Source: CBDCCV01 sp965215025
GTDB taxonomy: Bacteria; Bacteroidota; Rhodothermia; Rhodothermales; Salinibacteraceae
Length of the DNA: 64,000 bases
Direction: 5' to 3'
NCBI GenBank assembly: GCA_965215025.1
Contig: CBDCCV010000002.1
Location: forward strand, 868,001 to 932,000
Shown: piece by piece, positions 50,805-59,002 of the stretch
How the letters are laid out: every line of letters starts with the position of its first letter
How positions within the stretch are numbered: position 1 is the stretch's first letter
Notes under the pieces: model-generated
Database searches by the model: none
What the model was told of the DNA's origin: nothing
What the model saw: only the letters and a program-made list of their open reading frames with translations
Made by a program: the position numbers and the translations under genes

Positions 50805-51566
50805 AGCCAATCGCAGCAAGGGCGTGAAAGCGAAATAAGGCGTCAGCAGGCGGGTAGGAGAACTGCCGTTCACGCCTCGTCGCGCGCAGACTACAAGGGG
50901 CAGGCAGATTGGAAGCGCTCCCGCTACGTAGCGCGTCAAGGATTCGCTCAGGCGTCGAATTTGGGTCAACCTCTGGACTTTTTGTTAACCTTAACACTAA
51001 GGTAGCGATACCGCTTGACAATTTCAAGAAAAAATCTACCGCTTCCCTCAACTGTTCTTATTACGTGGCGAACCGTCGCAACGGCTCTCTGAGCCGTATA
51101 TGCTCTTCTCAGGAGATCGAGCTGACTCGGCCTTCGAAGCGGAGAGCCAACCGATGAATGAGCAGCCGCAACATCCGACTTAGAGAAACTCTGCAACGCG
51201 CTGGTCAAGACCGGCCTATCAAACGAAGGGCAATCTTTCACAGCAGAGACCCGCGCCTGAGTTTACCCTGAGCGACCCGTCTACTACTTCCGCACGGGCG
51301 TCCTGAAGAGCTGCACACCGAAGGGTCACCACAGTCGAACGAACTGTCGTGTGCTTCGCACCGCTACGTGAAGGTGCGCGTCGCGGGGTCGAGTCCCTCG
51401 GCAAAGTTGGGACGGCGGCAGCGCGTTGTCGAACGCGCGTTCGCTTAGCTGAGCCAGATGCAGCTTCTGAAGATCTACTACGAACGGCGCATCGGAGACT
51501 TCAGCCCTCCCGCGACCGACGTGGTAGAGACTGCCGGCGCTAAGCCGACGGTCTTGTTAGGAGTTC
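50805..51566. other. Long intergenic region with operator B; otherwise no gene seen
   Basis: The 760 bp between SusC (2) and the glycosidase gene hold operator B and its promoter elements. There is also a perfect 7-bp hairpin, ACGGCTC-TCT-GAGCCGT (51081-51097), without a T-run. Short frames show no recognisable protein. The hairpin could mark the end of the right-hand unit, but it lies about 470 bp past the last gene. Confidence 0.5.
50983..50996 (-). promoter_or_regulatory. Candidate LacI operator B, upstream of SusC (2)
   Basis: TGTTAACCTTAACA matches TGTTAAnnTTAACA exactly. On the minus strand it follows TTGTCA, whose TTG ends 22 bp before the operator, and TACCTTAG, much like site A. The shared block runs from the TTG element through the operator into an A-run, suggesting the two promoters share a common ancestor. 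Confidence 0.6.
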
Positions 51567-52625
51567 TTATTCTTTTCGTCTCTGCTGACTCCTTTCGACG
51601 GTTGGCACTGAGACTGACGTCGGTGCGCTATCTAGTCCATCGCTCCAGTGCAAGGGGGCGAGGTAAACGCCGCCCTGTCCCCAACCGGCGTGGCTCACGT
51701 ACCACCGTCCCTCTCCATCTCGCACAACTTCTGCTGCATGGGACTCGATGTGCCCTACCTGAGCGTCTTGCTCCCAATGGAAAGGATTGGTGCTTCGGTA
51801 GATGTCCGTGCCAACGTAGTCGTCGTTTCGATACCCCCCCGTCGGCCCGATGAAGAGGTAGAAGTACCCGCCACGGCGCACCACCGTTGGGCTCTCAGTC
51901 GGGCCGCCGGAGGTGCCGGTAGTGGAGTCCTCATAAGCTACATGCCGCTCCCCCCAGTTCAGGAGGTCGTCACTGGTGCGGTACGCAACGATGTGATTGC
52001 CACCTTCGGGCTTGCTTGTGGCTGTGTAGTACATGATCCACGTACTGTCGTGCCGCAGAACGTACGGGTCGCGGGCGTCGAAACCATCGACGACCATCGG
52101 GTTGGCTGAGTGTCGCTCCCAGCGCCTTAGACCGCCCGACGTGGCCAGATGGATTTTATACTGCGTGTGGTCTTTATCTCCCGCGGTATAAAACATGTAG
52201 TACGTGCCTTCGTGCTCGATGACGTGCGGGGCCCAGAGGTGCTCCTCCTCCCAGGACGAGTCCGCACTCAGTGCAAAAGGCTGTTTATCCCAAGGTTGCT
52301 GGACGAGCCGTTGTGCAGTAGCATGGGCGAAATGATCCTCGTCTAAAGGGGCTGCCGGCTCAGTGTGAGTGATGCCGAAGAGGTGCCAGGTGCCCTCTGC
52401 TCCTCGGATAAAGCAGTGATCGTTAATGTACCACTCTTCACCCTCGCCGACGCTCGGGTCGTAGACTCGTACGAACGCGTCAGCCCGAACCAAAGTATCT
52501 GGGAGCGCACGGGACGCCTCGGCCCGCTTGAGAGCGACTGTAGGTGCCGGTACAAAGCGGAGTAATCCCCCTACAAAAGAGATCAGAGTAAGAAGCAAGC
52601 AACTGTATTTTAGAATGGGAGTCAT
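51567..52625 (-). CDS. Five-bladed-propeller glycosidase (GH32/GH43-like)
   Basis: A 352-residue secreted protein with an N-terminal hydrophobic segment (YSCLLLTLISFVGGLL). The domain opens with EEWYINDHCF (about 62-71), the place of the nucleophile-bearing WMNDPN motif in GH32/GH43-type furanosidases. ARDPYVLRHDSTWIMYYTA (about 180-198) matches the RDP motif, and TESPTVVRRGGYFYLF (about 243-258) supplies the third acid. These enzymes remove fructofuranose, arabinofuranose or related units. It is the last gene of the right-hand unit, after the D-ribulokinase-type gene. Furanoside cleavage there fits a D-arabinose pathway; the exact family cannot be fixed by eye. Confidence 0.7.
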   Translation of the reverse strand: MTPILKYSCLLLTLISFVGGLLRFVPAPTVALKRAEASRALPDTLVRADAFVRVYDPSVGEGEEWYINDHCFIRGAEGTWHLFGITHTEPAAPLDEDHFAHATAQRLVQQPWDKQPFALSADSSWEEEHLWAPHVIEHEGTYYMFYTAGDKDHTQYKIHLATSGGLRRWERHSANPMVVDGFDARDPYVLRHDSTWIMYYTATSKPEGGNHIVAYRTSDDLLNWGERHVAYEDSTTGTSGGPTESPTVVRRGGYFYLFIGPTGGYRNDDYVGTDIYRSTNPFHWEQDAQVGHIESHAAEVVRDGEGRWYVSHAGWGQGGVYLAPLHWSDGLDSAPTSVSVPTVERSQQRRKE

Positions 52626-52697
52626 GCGTTCACGCGCGCGACGGTGATCTTTGCAAAGCCATTACTTAACGCAAGTCGCGGCCTCCCCCTCGCCACC

Positions 52698-54389
52698 TTA
52701 AACGACGTCATCGACGAGACGAAGGTAGCTCATGTAGTCGTCGTAGAGGCGGTGGAAGACCCGGTGCTTGGCCTCGTGATAGGCGGCTGCCACGCCGCCT
52801 GCCGGTTCGGTGTTTGTGCCTGTGCGGCTCATAGCCGTCATGGCCTCAGCCACCGAGCCATACGCACCGGCAGCCACCGCGCCAAGCATAGCGCTGCCTA
52901 AGAGTACAGCCTCCGGTTCGCGCGGCAGCACAACGCGGCAGCCCGTGACATCAGCGTGTTCCTGTAGAAAAACCGGGTTTTTCGTGCCGCCGCCCGTGGC
53001 GATGATCGTGTCGATCTGATAGCCGACCGCGTTCAGCTTGGCAATGATGTGACGCGTGCCGTGCGCGATGGCTTGCACGGTGGCGAGGTATTGCAGCGCC
53101 AGTTCCTCCACGGTGTCGGAGAGACGTAGCCCTATCATCGTGCCGCGCAACGACGGGTCGGCGCGGGGCGAGCGGTTGCCGTGGAAGTATGGCAGCACGT
53201 GCCGCTCGCGCGTCAGCAGGGCACGGAAGGGCAGGTCTGCGGCTAGCCGGTCCAGCTTCTCATTGAGGATCTCGTAGACGGTCTGGCCCGAGGCGTCGGC
53301 CTTCTCCTGCAGTTCGGCGGCGCGGGCGTGCGAAAAGATGACGTGGTCAATAAGCGCACCCGTGGCCGACTGTCCGCCTTCGGTGAGCCACCAGCCCGGC
53401 AGCATGGCTGAGAAGTACGGCCCCCAGACGCCCTCGATAAAGCGCGGCTCCGGCGAGACGGCCATGTGGCAGGACGAGGTGCCGCCAATGAGAGCGAGGC
53501 GGCGGTCCAGATCCTCTGGCGTGAGCGTTACATTCTCGGCGGCGGGCGCCCCCAACAAGCCCAGCCCGCCGGCGTGGGCATCAATGAGCGCCACGCCGAC
53601 CGGCGTGCCCGGCTGCAGGCCGAGGTCTTCGGCGGCTGCTTCCGTCAATCCATCGCCCACGGCCTCGCCGACAGGTCGGACACGCTGACCGATCCGCCTG
53701 TAGCCCTCGTCCACTAAATCGCCCAAACCGATGGTCCGCCAGAAGTCGTCCGCCCAGCCGGCAGTGTCATCTTGGTTAGTGCCGCCCCGCTTCGCTTCGT
53801 GGCCGAGGTAGGTCCATTTGCAGGTGGTGGTGCACAGCGAGCGCGTGACACGGCCCGTGGCGCGGTACGTGAGGAAATCCGCCAAGTCGAAGAAGTGCGC
53901 GGCGCGCCTCCAGGTCTCCAGCAGGTGCGCCTTAATCCAGCGCAGCTTAGGCGTCTGCATCTCCGGCGAGACGCGGCCGCCAACGTAGCGCAGCACCTCG
54001 TGGCCGGTGCGGTTGATCCGCTCGGCCTCTTCGGTGGCGCGGTGATCCATCCACACAACGACGTTGCGGCGATCCTCGCCGGACGGGCTGACGGTGACCG
54101 GACCGCCTTCGGCGTCCACCACGGCGAGCGAGCAGGTGGCGTCGAAGCCGAGGCCGCCGACCTCCTCGGGCCCCACCTCCGCCTCGGCTATGGCCTCACG
54201 CACGGCTCCGGCGCAGGCCTGCCAAATGTCTCCGGTGGACTGCTCGGCGAAGTCCGCTTCCGGCTTCCACATCTGGATAGGCCTCCGAGCGGCGGCAAGC
54301 ATCCGGCCGGCGTGGTCGAACACGCCCGCGCGCGCACTGCCGGTGCCTACGTCAATGCCGATGAAGTATACCTCGCCTGCTTCGTTCAT
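52698..54389 (-). CDS. FGGY-family kinase of the D-ribulokinase type
   Basis: A 563-residue two-lobed carbohydrate kinase. It has IGIDVGTGSARAGVFD (about 10-25, phosphate loop), GFDATCSLAVVD (about 82-93), and VVWMDHRATEEAERIN (about 110-125). HEVLRYVGG, SPEMQTPKLRWIK, LIDAHAGGLG and the adenosine-site ATGGGTKNPVFLQEHADV follow. The segment TCSLA resembles the TCSLV motif described for D-ribulokinases of the human FGGY/yeast YDR109C group and is not found in L-ribulo-, xylulo- or fuculokinases. It should convert D-ribulose to D-ribulose 5-phosphate, which enters the pentose phosphate pathway. It starts 12 bp after the LacI gene. A FucI-like isomerase in the same unit can supply D-ribulose from D-arabinose. 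Confidence 0.85.
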   Translation of the reverse strand: MNEAGEVYFIGIDVGTGSARAGVFDHAGRMLAAARRPIQMWKPEADFAEQSTGDIWQACAGAVREAIAEAEVGPEEVGGLGFDATCSLAVVDAEGGPVTVSPSGEDRRNVVVWMDHRATEEAERINRTGHEVLRYVGGRVSPEMQTPKLRWIKAHLLETWRRAAHFFDLADFLTYRATGRVTRSLCTTTCKWTYLGHEAKRGGTNQDDTAGWADDFWRTIGLGDLVDEGYRRIGQRVRPVGEAVGDGLTEAAAEDLGLQPGTPVGVALIDAHAGGLGLLGAPAAENVTLTPEDLDRRLALIGGTSSCHMAVSPEPRFIEGVWGPYFSAMLPGWWLTEGGQSATGALIDHVIFSHARAAELQEKADASGQTVYEILNEKLDRLAADLPFRALLTRERHVLPYFHGNRSPRADPSLRGTMIGLRLSDTVEELALQYLATVQAIAHGTRHIIAKLNAVGYQIDTIIATGGGTKNPVFLQEHADVTGCRVVLPREPEAVLLGSAMLGAVAAGAYGSVAEAMTAMSRTGTNTEPAGGVAAAYHEAKHRVFHRLYDDYMSYLRLVDDVV

Positions 54390-54401
54390 GTCACGGTGGG
54401 A

Positions 54402-55400
54402 TCAGTGGTCGCCGGGGAGCAGAGAGGAGCGCCGCACGATCAACTCGACGGGGAAGACCTCTTCTTGCGGAGGGCCTTTGTAACCCTCGATGCGCCGCAG
54501 CAACATCTCCATAGCCGCTCGACCCATGTCGTAGGCCGGCTGCATAGCCACTGTCAGGAAAGGGTCGATCATAGCGGCTATCTCGACATCCTCGAAGCAG
54601 GCCAGCGCCACGTGATCGGGCACACGCAGCGCGTGGCGGCGGAGGGCGCGCAGCGCCCCTACGGCTACGAGATTATTCGCCGCGATGAACGCTTCAGGAA
54701 GCGCGTCCTCCATAATGAGGCGCTCCGTGATCTCTTCCCCACTCTGGCGGTTGTAATGACCCAGGTACGCGCGCGGCTCCAGGCCGGCCTCTTCCATAAC
54801 TGCCCGGTACCCGGCCAACCGTTCCTCCAACGAAGAGACGCCTGGCTCACCACCAATAAAGGCGATGTTCGTATAACCCTGCTCAGCCAGGTGTTCGGCG
54901 AGCTGGCGCCCTCCGCCGAACGAGTCGCCGCGCAACACGTCCGTCTCCAGGCCGTCCGCTTTTCGGTCGATCAGAACGACAGGGATGCCGCGCTGCTTGA
55001 ACTGCTGGAGGCGGTGGTCCTCACCCAGTGAGGGGGAGAGCAGCAGCCCATCCACCCGGCGAGAGAGCAGCGTCTCCAAGTAGTGCTGCTCCTTCTCGAA
55101 GGACTCATCTGTGTTGCCGATGAAGAGCGTGTAGCCGTGTTGCTGCGCTACGTCCTCGACGCCGCGCGCGAGTGTCGTAAAAAACGGGTTGGTGATATCC
55201 GAGAGCACGGCGGCCACGGCGTGCGTCTGCCCGCGCACGAGGCTGCGCGCGGCGGCGTTCGGCACATAGTGAAGCGCGGCCACGGCTTCCTTCACGCGCT
55301 TCCGGGTAGCAGGAGCGAGCTTACCGGGGTGGTTGAAGTACCGAGAAACCGTCATGGCGCTCACGCCAGCTTCGCTTGCGACATCATTGATGTTACTCAT
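54402..55400 (-). CDS. LacI-family transcriptional regulator
   Basis: A 332-residue regulator. The N-terminal helix-turn-helix NINDVASEAGVSAMTVSRYF (residues 3-22) and hinge helix YVPNAAARSLVRG (about 46-58) match LacI. The effector domain follows the periplasmic-binding fold: DITNPFFTTLARGVEDVA, DGLLLSPSLGEDHRLQQF, NIAFIGGEPGVSSLEERLAGY and IAANNLVAVGALRAL. It sits inside the right-hand unit, upstream of the kinase, as local regulators of sugar genes often do. Four copies of a LacI-size palindrome in front of the four units make it the probable repressor of the whole region. A 7-bp inverted repeat lies about 45 bp before its start. Confidence 0.9.
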   Translation of the reverse strand: MSNINDVASEAGVSAMTVSRYFNHPGKLAPATRKRVKEAVAALHYVPNAAARSLVRGQTHAVAAVLSDITNPFFTTLARGVEDVAQQHGYTLFIGNTDESFEKEQHYLETLLSRRVDGLLLSPSLGEDHRLQQFKQRGIPVVLIDRKADGLETDVLRGDSFGGGRQLAEHLAEQGYTNIAFIGGEPGVSSLEERLAGYRAVMEEAGLEPRAYLGHYNRQSGEEITERLIMEDALPEAFIAANNLVAVGALRALRRHALRVPDHVALACFEDVEIAAMIDPFLTVAMQPAYDMGRAAMEMLLRRIEGYKGPPQEEVFPVELIVRRSSLLPGDH

Positions 55401-55444
55401 GGGGCAGGTATTCCATGCGGGGTCGCATTCGTGGGTTGCACTTC

Positions 55445-55461
55445 AGCCATGTGGCATGGCT
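55445..55461. promoter_or_regulatory. Palindrome before the LacI gene
   Basis: AGCCATG-TGG-CATGGCT is a perfect 7-bp inverted repeat with a 3-nt centre, about 45 bp upstream of the LacI start. It could be a regulator binding site or a small hairpin between the lipoprotein gene and lacI. It does not match the TGTTAAnnTTAACA palindrome. Confidence 0.3.
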
Positions 55462-55528
55462 ACATCTTGAACGTAGGCAACGAACAGCCGCCCGCATTGT
55501 GCCTCTCCGGCGAAGCGGTCCCGCGCGC

Positions 55529-56812
55529 TCATGGAGCATCCGTGACCGGAATGCCTTCCGCAATCGTGCTGAGGGAGACGCCCAGCGCGGCCTGCGCCAG
55601 CGGCTCCAGCACCGCCCGCTCGCCGACTAAGTGCAGCGTGCGCTGCGCGTGCGTGTAGCTCTCGCCGGGCGCGAGTGCGAGGGCGGGCGAACTGGTTTCC
55701 ATCTCGTAGAAGCCACCCAGCGGAGGTACGCCCGGCTCCGGCGGGCCGTCGTTGTAGCTGTTGATCACGTCGCCGCCGTAGGGCGCGTCCTGCACCTCCC
55801 ACATACTGTTGACGTAGTCAGTGGCGTCGGGCGGCTGGTTGTAGTGCACGAGCGTCATGAGGCCCGCCTCGGCGTTGTAGCTGCCCAGGACAGGCCGCGC
55901 GTGCGCCGGACCGAGGCCGATCTTGCCGCGATCCTCGCCATCACACTTAAAGAGCACGTAGCCCTCACGCACGGCCAGCCGGTCCTCCGGCACCGCGCCG
56001 AAATAAGCGTCGTTGACCACCCCCTCAGACGCTTCCCCTTCAAAGGGAATGACCACGTATGTGGTGCCGAACGGCTCGTACATGCCCAGAATCCAGACGC
56101 TGGGCAGGCCCTCCTCTTTCGTCCACCCCCCGTCCCCGGTGTTCGTCACGCGGTTGACCGTCTCGAAGCCGACCCACTGCGCCTCTTCCGGCACGGCCGC
56201 GCCGAAGTGCTGGGCCGCCTCTTCGGCCGAGAGCAGCCGTACGGTGCGCTCGACCTCGATCCTGAACGTGGTGCCGCTGTAGTTCGTCGGCCGCATCGCC
56301 TGCGTGAAGGTGACGCTCGTGTCGGACTGTGCTTGAATCGTCCAGGCGCCTTCGTTGAGCGCGGCGGGCACCTGCCAGTTGGAAAACGTAAACTCGCTGC
56401 CGGGCGCGAAGTACAGCCCGTACTGCCCGCCCTCCGGGCCAAGCCAGAAGCGGTCCTCGCCGCCGTAGTTGTCGAACGGCGTGCCCGTTTCGCCCGCCTC
56501 GATAAAGTCGCGATTGATCCACCCCAGGCTGCGGCCCTCCGGGGCGACGGCGCTCGTCATCACGCGGCCCTGGTACGCGGCCGAGAGCGCCACGCGCGCC
56601 CCGCCAGGCGCCCGAAGCACCTGGACGGCGTCGTGCTGCTTCAGGAAGCGCAGGTCGTCGGCAAAAGTGGGGGCGGCCTCCGTGCTGTCAGACGGGCTGC
56701 TCACCCCAGATGCTGCATCGTCGTCCTGCTCTGCGGCCGTACGCGCGCACCCGACGAGAAGCAGCAGAGCAGCGGAAAGGCCGAGGGCCGCGACAAGATT
56801 AGAAGGCGTCAT
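55529..56812 (-). CDS. Lipoprotein of the DUF6786 (aldose-epimerase-like) type
   Basis: 427 residues from the ATG at 56812; lipobox LLLLVGCAR. The mature protein is beta-rich (GRVMTSAVAPEGRSLGWINRD shown in part, FDNYGGEDRFWLGPEGGQYG, FETVNRVTNTGD, YVVIPFEGEASEG) and ends APGESYTHAQRTLHLVG. This is the DUF6786 pattern found beside sugar genes in Bacteroidota and related to the galactose-mutarotase fold. A role as a periplasmic mutarotase or sugar-binding protein is possible, but no catalytic residues can be named. It lies 72 bp after the binding-protein gene of the ABC importer. Confidence 0.55.
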   Translation of the reverse strand: MTPSNLVAALGLSAALLLLVGCARTAAEQDDDAASGVSSPSDSTEAAPTFADDLRFLKQHDAVQVLRAPGGARVALSAAYQGRVMTSAVAPEGRSLGWINRDFIEAGETGTPFDNYGGEDRFWLGPEGGQYGLYFAPGSEFTFSNWQVPAALNEGAWTIQAQSDTSVTFTQAMRPTNYSGTTFRIEVERTVRLLSAEEAAQHFGAAVPEEAQWVGFETVNRVTNTGDGGWTKEEGLPSVWILGMYEPFGTTYVVIPFEGEASEGVVNDAYFGAVPEDRLAVREGYVLFKCDGEDRGKIGLGPAHARPVLGSYNAEAGLMTLVHYNQPPDATDYVNSMWEVQDAPYGGDVINSYNDGPPEPGVPPLGGFYEMETSSPALALAPGESYTHAQRTLHLVGERAVLEPLAQAALGVSLSTIAEGIPVTDAP

Positions 56813-56884
56813 GGGACTGCGAGCACTACGTGAGGAAGAATAAGCGGATCGCTTCGGTAAGCTGCCGGTCATTCCGAAGCCCGG

Positions 56885-57925
56885 TCATTCCGAAGCGACG
56901 AGCGAGTCTGACGGGGTTGCGGAGGTGTCGCGCTCGAACGGCAGGCCTCCTTCGAAGCGCTCTTCGCGCTCGGCAAGGAAGGCGTCGAGATTCTCCTGCG
57001 TGACGACGGTGCTGCCGCTGTCCACGCGTTCCGGGACAGACTGGCCGTTGATGGCCTGGTACGCGCGCATGACCCCCTCGTAGCCCATGCGGTACGGGTC
57101 CTGCACGATCAGCCCGGCGATGGTGCCCTCGCGCACGCCCTCAATCTCGCGCGGCGAGGCGTCGAAGCCCACGAGCGTGACCTGGTCGGCCAAGCCGCGC
57201 GACTTGATGGCCTGTGCCGCGCCCAGCACGCTGGGTTCGTTAGCGGCGAAAAGGGCGTCGAGGTCCGGGTGCGCCGTCAGGATGTCCTCCGTCACCGACA
57301 TGGCACGGGTGTAATCGCTGTCGGAATACTGCTTGGCGACCAAGTCCAGCCCCTCGTGCTGGCTGAGGCCCTCCTCGAAGCCGCGCTCACGCTCGTTCGA
57401 GGTCGAGGCGCCGGCGATGTACGGGACGAGCGCCACCTTGCCCTGCCCACCCGTCCGCTCGGCAATGAGGTCGGCTGCCTTGCGCGCGGCGGCCACGTTG
57501 TCGGTGGCGATGAACGAGGCACCGACCTGCGGCTCGGTGTTCGAGTCGATGGTGACGACGGTGATGCCCTGCTCGGTGGCCTGGCGCAGCACCGGCACCA
57601 GCCCGCGGCTGTCGGCGGCAGCGATGACGAGGGCGTCCACGCCTTGGTTGATGAACGACTCGACGATCTGCACCTGCCCGGCGATGTCAGACTCAGAACT
57701 GGTGCCCTTCCAAATGACCTCGACGCTGTCCAGCTCAGCGGCGGCGGCCTCCGCGCCAGACCGCACCGAGTTCCAGAAGTCGAAGCTCACGCTTTTAGGC
57801 ACGACGGCGATCTGGTACGCGGCCTCGTCTCCACTTCCGTCGCCGCATCCGGCAACAAAGAGCGTGGCGCACAGCAGCGCAGTGAACCAAAGCGAGCGGC
57901 ATGAAAAGCTGCGGGGAGCATCCAT
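56885..57925 (-). CDS. Sugar ABC importer substrate-binding lipoprotein (RbsB type)
   Basis: A 346-residue lipoprotein with lipobox LFVAGCGDG. It has the periplasmic-binding fold of the ribose/pentose cluster: IAVVPKSVSFDFWNSVRSGA (about 37-56), VDALVIAAADSRGLVPVLRQA, GITVVTIDSNTE and LFAANEPSVLGAAQAI. It delivers a monosaccharide to the permease encoded 51 bp downstream. Unlike most Bacteroidota, which rely on SusCD and MFS/SSS transporters, this locus has a full CUT2-type ABC importer, suggesting a pentose or other small sugar as its substrate. Confidence 0.9.
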   Translation of the reverse strand: MDAPRSFSCRSLWFTALLCATLFVAGCGDGSGDEAAYQIAVVPKSVSFDFWNSVRSGAEAAAAELDSVEVIWKGTSSESDIAGQVQIVESFINQGVDALVIAAADSRGLVPVLRQATEQGITVVTIDSNTEPQVGASFIATDNVAAARKAADLIAERTGGQGKVALVPYIAGASTSNERERGFEEGLSQHEGLDLVAKQYSDSDYTRAMSVTEDILTAHPDLDALFAANEPSVLGAAQAIKSRGLADQVTLVGFDASPREIEGVREGTIAGLIVQDPYRMGYEGVMRAYQAINGQSVPERVDSGSTVVTQENLDAFLAEREERFEGGLPFERDTSATPSDSLVASE

Positions 57926-57976
57926 AGCGGGAGTTGAAGCTTAAGCGGTAGATCGCTGGGAGAAACGAGCGGGTCG

Positions 57977-59002
57977 TCAGGCGCTTCGGCGGCGGTACTG
58001 GTCCCAAGCCACGGCAATGCAGATGATGACGCCGATGACGATCTGCTGCCAGAAGGCCGAGACGTTCAAAAGGTTCGAGCCGTTGCGGATAAGGCCCATC
58101 AGCCCCGCGCCGATGACCGCGCCCGTGGCCGTGCCCACCCCGCCAAAAAGGCTCGTCCCGCCGATGACCGAGGCGGCGATGGCATCCAGCTCGTACATCT
58201 GCCCGGCGGTAGGCTGCCCCGTCACGATGCGCGAGGCAAGGATGACGCCGCCCAACCCGGCCAGCCCGCCGCTGATGGCGTAGACCTTGACGAGCTGCCG
58301 CGAGACGCCTACGCCCGACATGCGCGCGGCCTCCTCGTTCGAGCCGATAGCGAAGGCCTGCCGCCCCAGCGTCGTCTTCCGCAGCACGACCGCCATGACG
58401 ACCACGACGGCGACGAGCACGAACACAGGTGCGGGCACGCCCAAGAGCCGGGCGTTGCCGAGCCAGGCAAAGGTGTCCGGCAGGTTGTAGACGGCCACGC
58501 CGCCGGTGAGCACCAGCGCCGTGCCGCGCGTGATGCTCATCGTGCCGAGCGTGGCGATGAAGGGCGGAATCTTGACCTGCGTCACCAGCAGACCGTTCAC
58601 CAGGCCGGCGAGCAGCCCGGCGCCCACGCCCGCCAGCATGGCCAGCGGCACGGGCAGACCCAGGTTGGCGATCAGCAGCGTGGCGCAGACGCCGCTCAGC
58701 CCCACGACGCCGCCCACCGAGAGGTCAATGCCGCGCGTGATCATCACCATCGTCTGCCCCACGGCGATGATGCCGATCACAGAAATCTGCAAGAGCACCG
58801 TGAGGATGTTTTGCAGCGTCAGGAAGTTCTCCGACGCCACCGCCAGCACCACCGAGATGAGGAGGAGGAAAAGCAGCGGCGCGATCTGCTGCATCAGGTT
58901 CTGCGCGTAGTCCGCGCCGCGGCGCAGGACCGGGCGGCGCGCTTCGCTTTTCGGCTGCGGGCCGGTTTGCTCGGTGCCGGGCTGCTGGGCGACTTCAGCC
59001 AT
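57977..59002 (-). CDS. Sugar ABC importer permease (RbsC type)
   Basis: A 341-residue inner-membrane protein with 8-10 hydrophobic helices. Family phrases are MVMITRGIDLSVGGVVGLSG (about 85-104), LVTQVKIPPFIATLGTMSI (about 139-157), FAIGSNEEAARMSGV (about 216-230) and DAIAASVIGGTSLFGGVGT (about 273-291), which are hallmarks of CUT2 (ribose/xylose/galactose-type) permeases. It overlaps the ATPase gene by 8 bp, so the two are translationally coupled. Confidence 0.92.
   Translation of the reverse strand: MAEVAQQPGTEQTGPQPKSEARRPVLRRGADYAQNLMQQIAPLLFLLLISVVLAVASENFLTLQNILTVLLQISVIGIIAVGQTMVMITRGIDLSVGGVVGLSGVCATLLIANLGLPVPLAMLAGVGAGLLAGLVNGLLVTQVKIPPFIATLGTMSITRGTALVLTGGVAVYNLPDTFAWLGNARLLGVPAPVFVLVAVVVVMAVVLRKTTLGRQAFAIGSNEEAARMSGVGVSRQLVKVYAISGGLAGLGGVILASRIVTGQPTAGQMYELDAIAASVIGGTSLFGGVGTATGAVIGAGLMGLIRNGSNLLNVSAFWQQIVIGVIICIAVAWDQYRRRSA

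Noticed and set aside
51081..51097. Hairpin ACGGCTC/GAGCCGT as a terminator
   Set aside because: There is no T-run after it on either strand, and it lies about 470 bp beyond the last gene of the unit.
51365..51410. tRNA T-arm-like segment (GGGGTCGAGTCCCTC)
   Set aside because: The T-loop lacks the conserved T54, and I could not find a matching acceptor stem, D-arm or anticodon arm around it.
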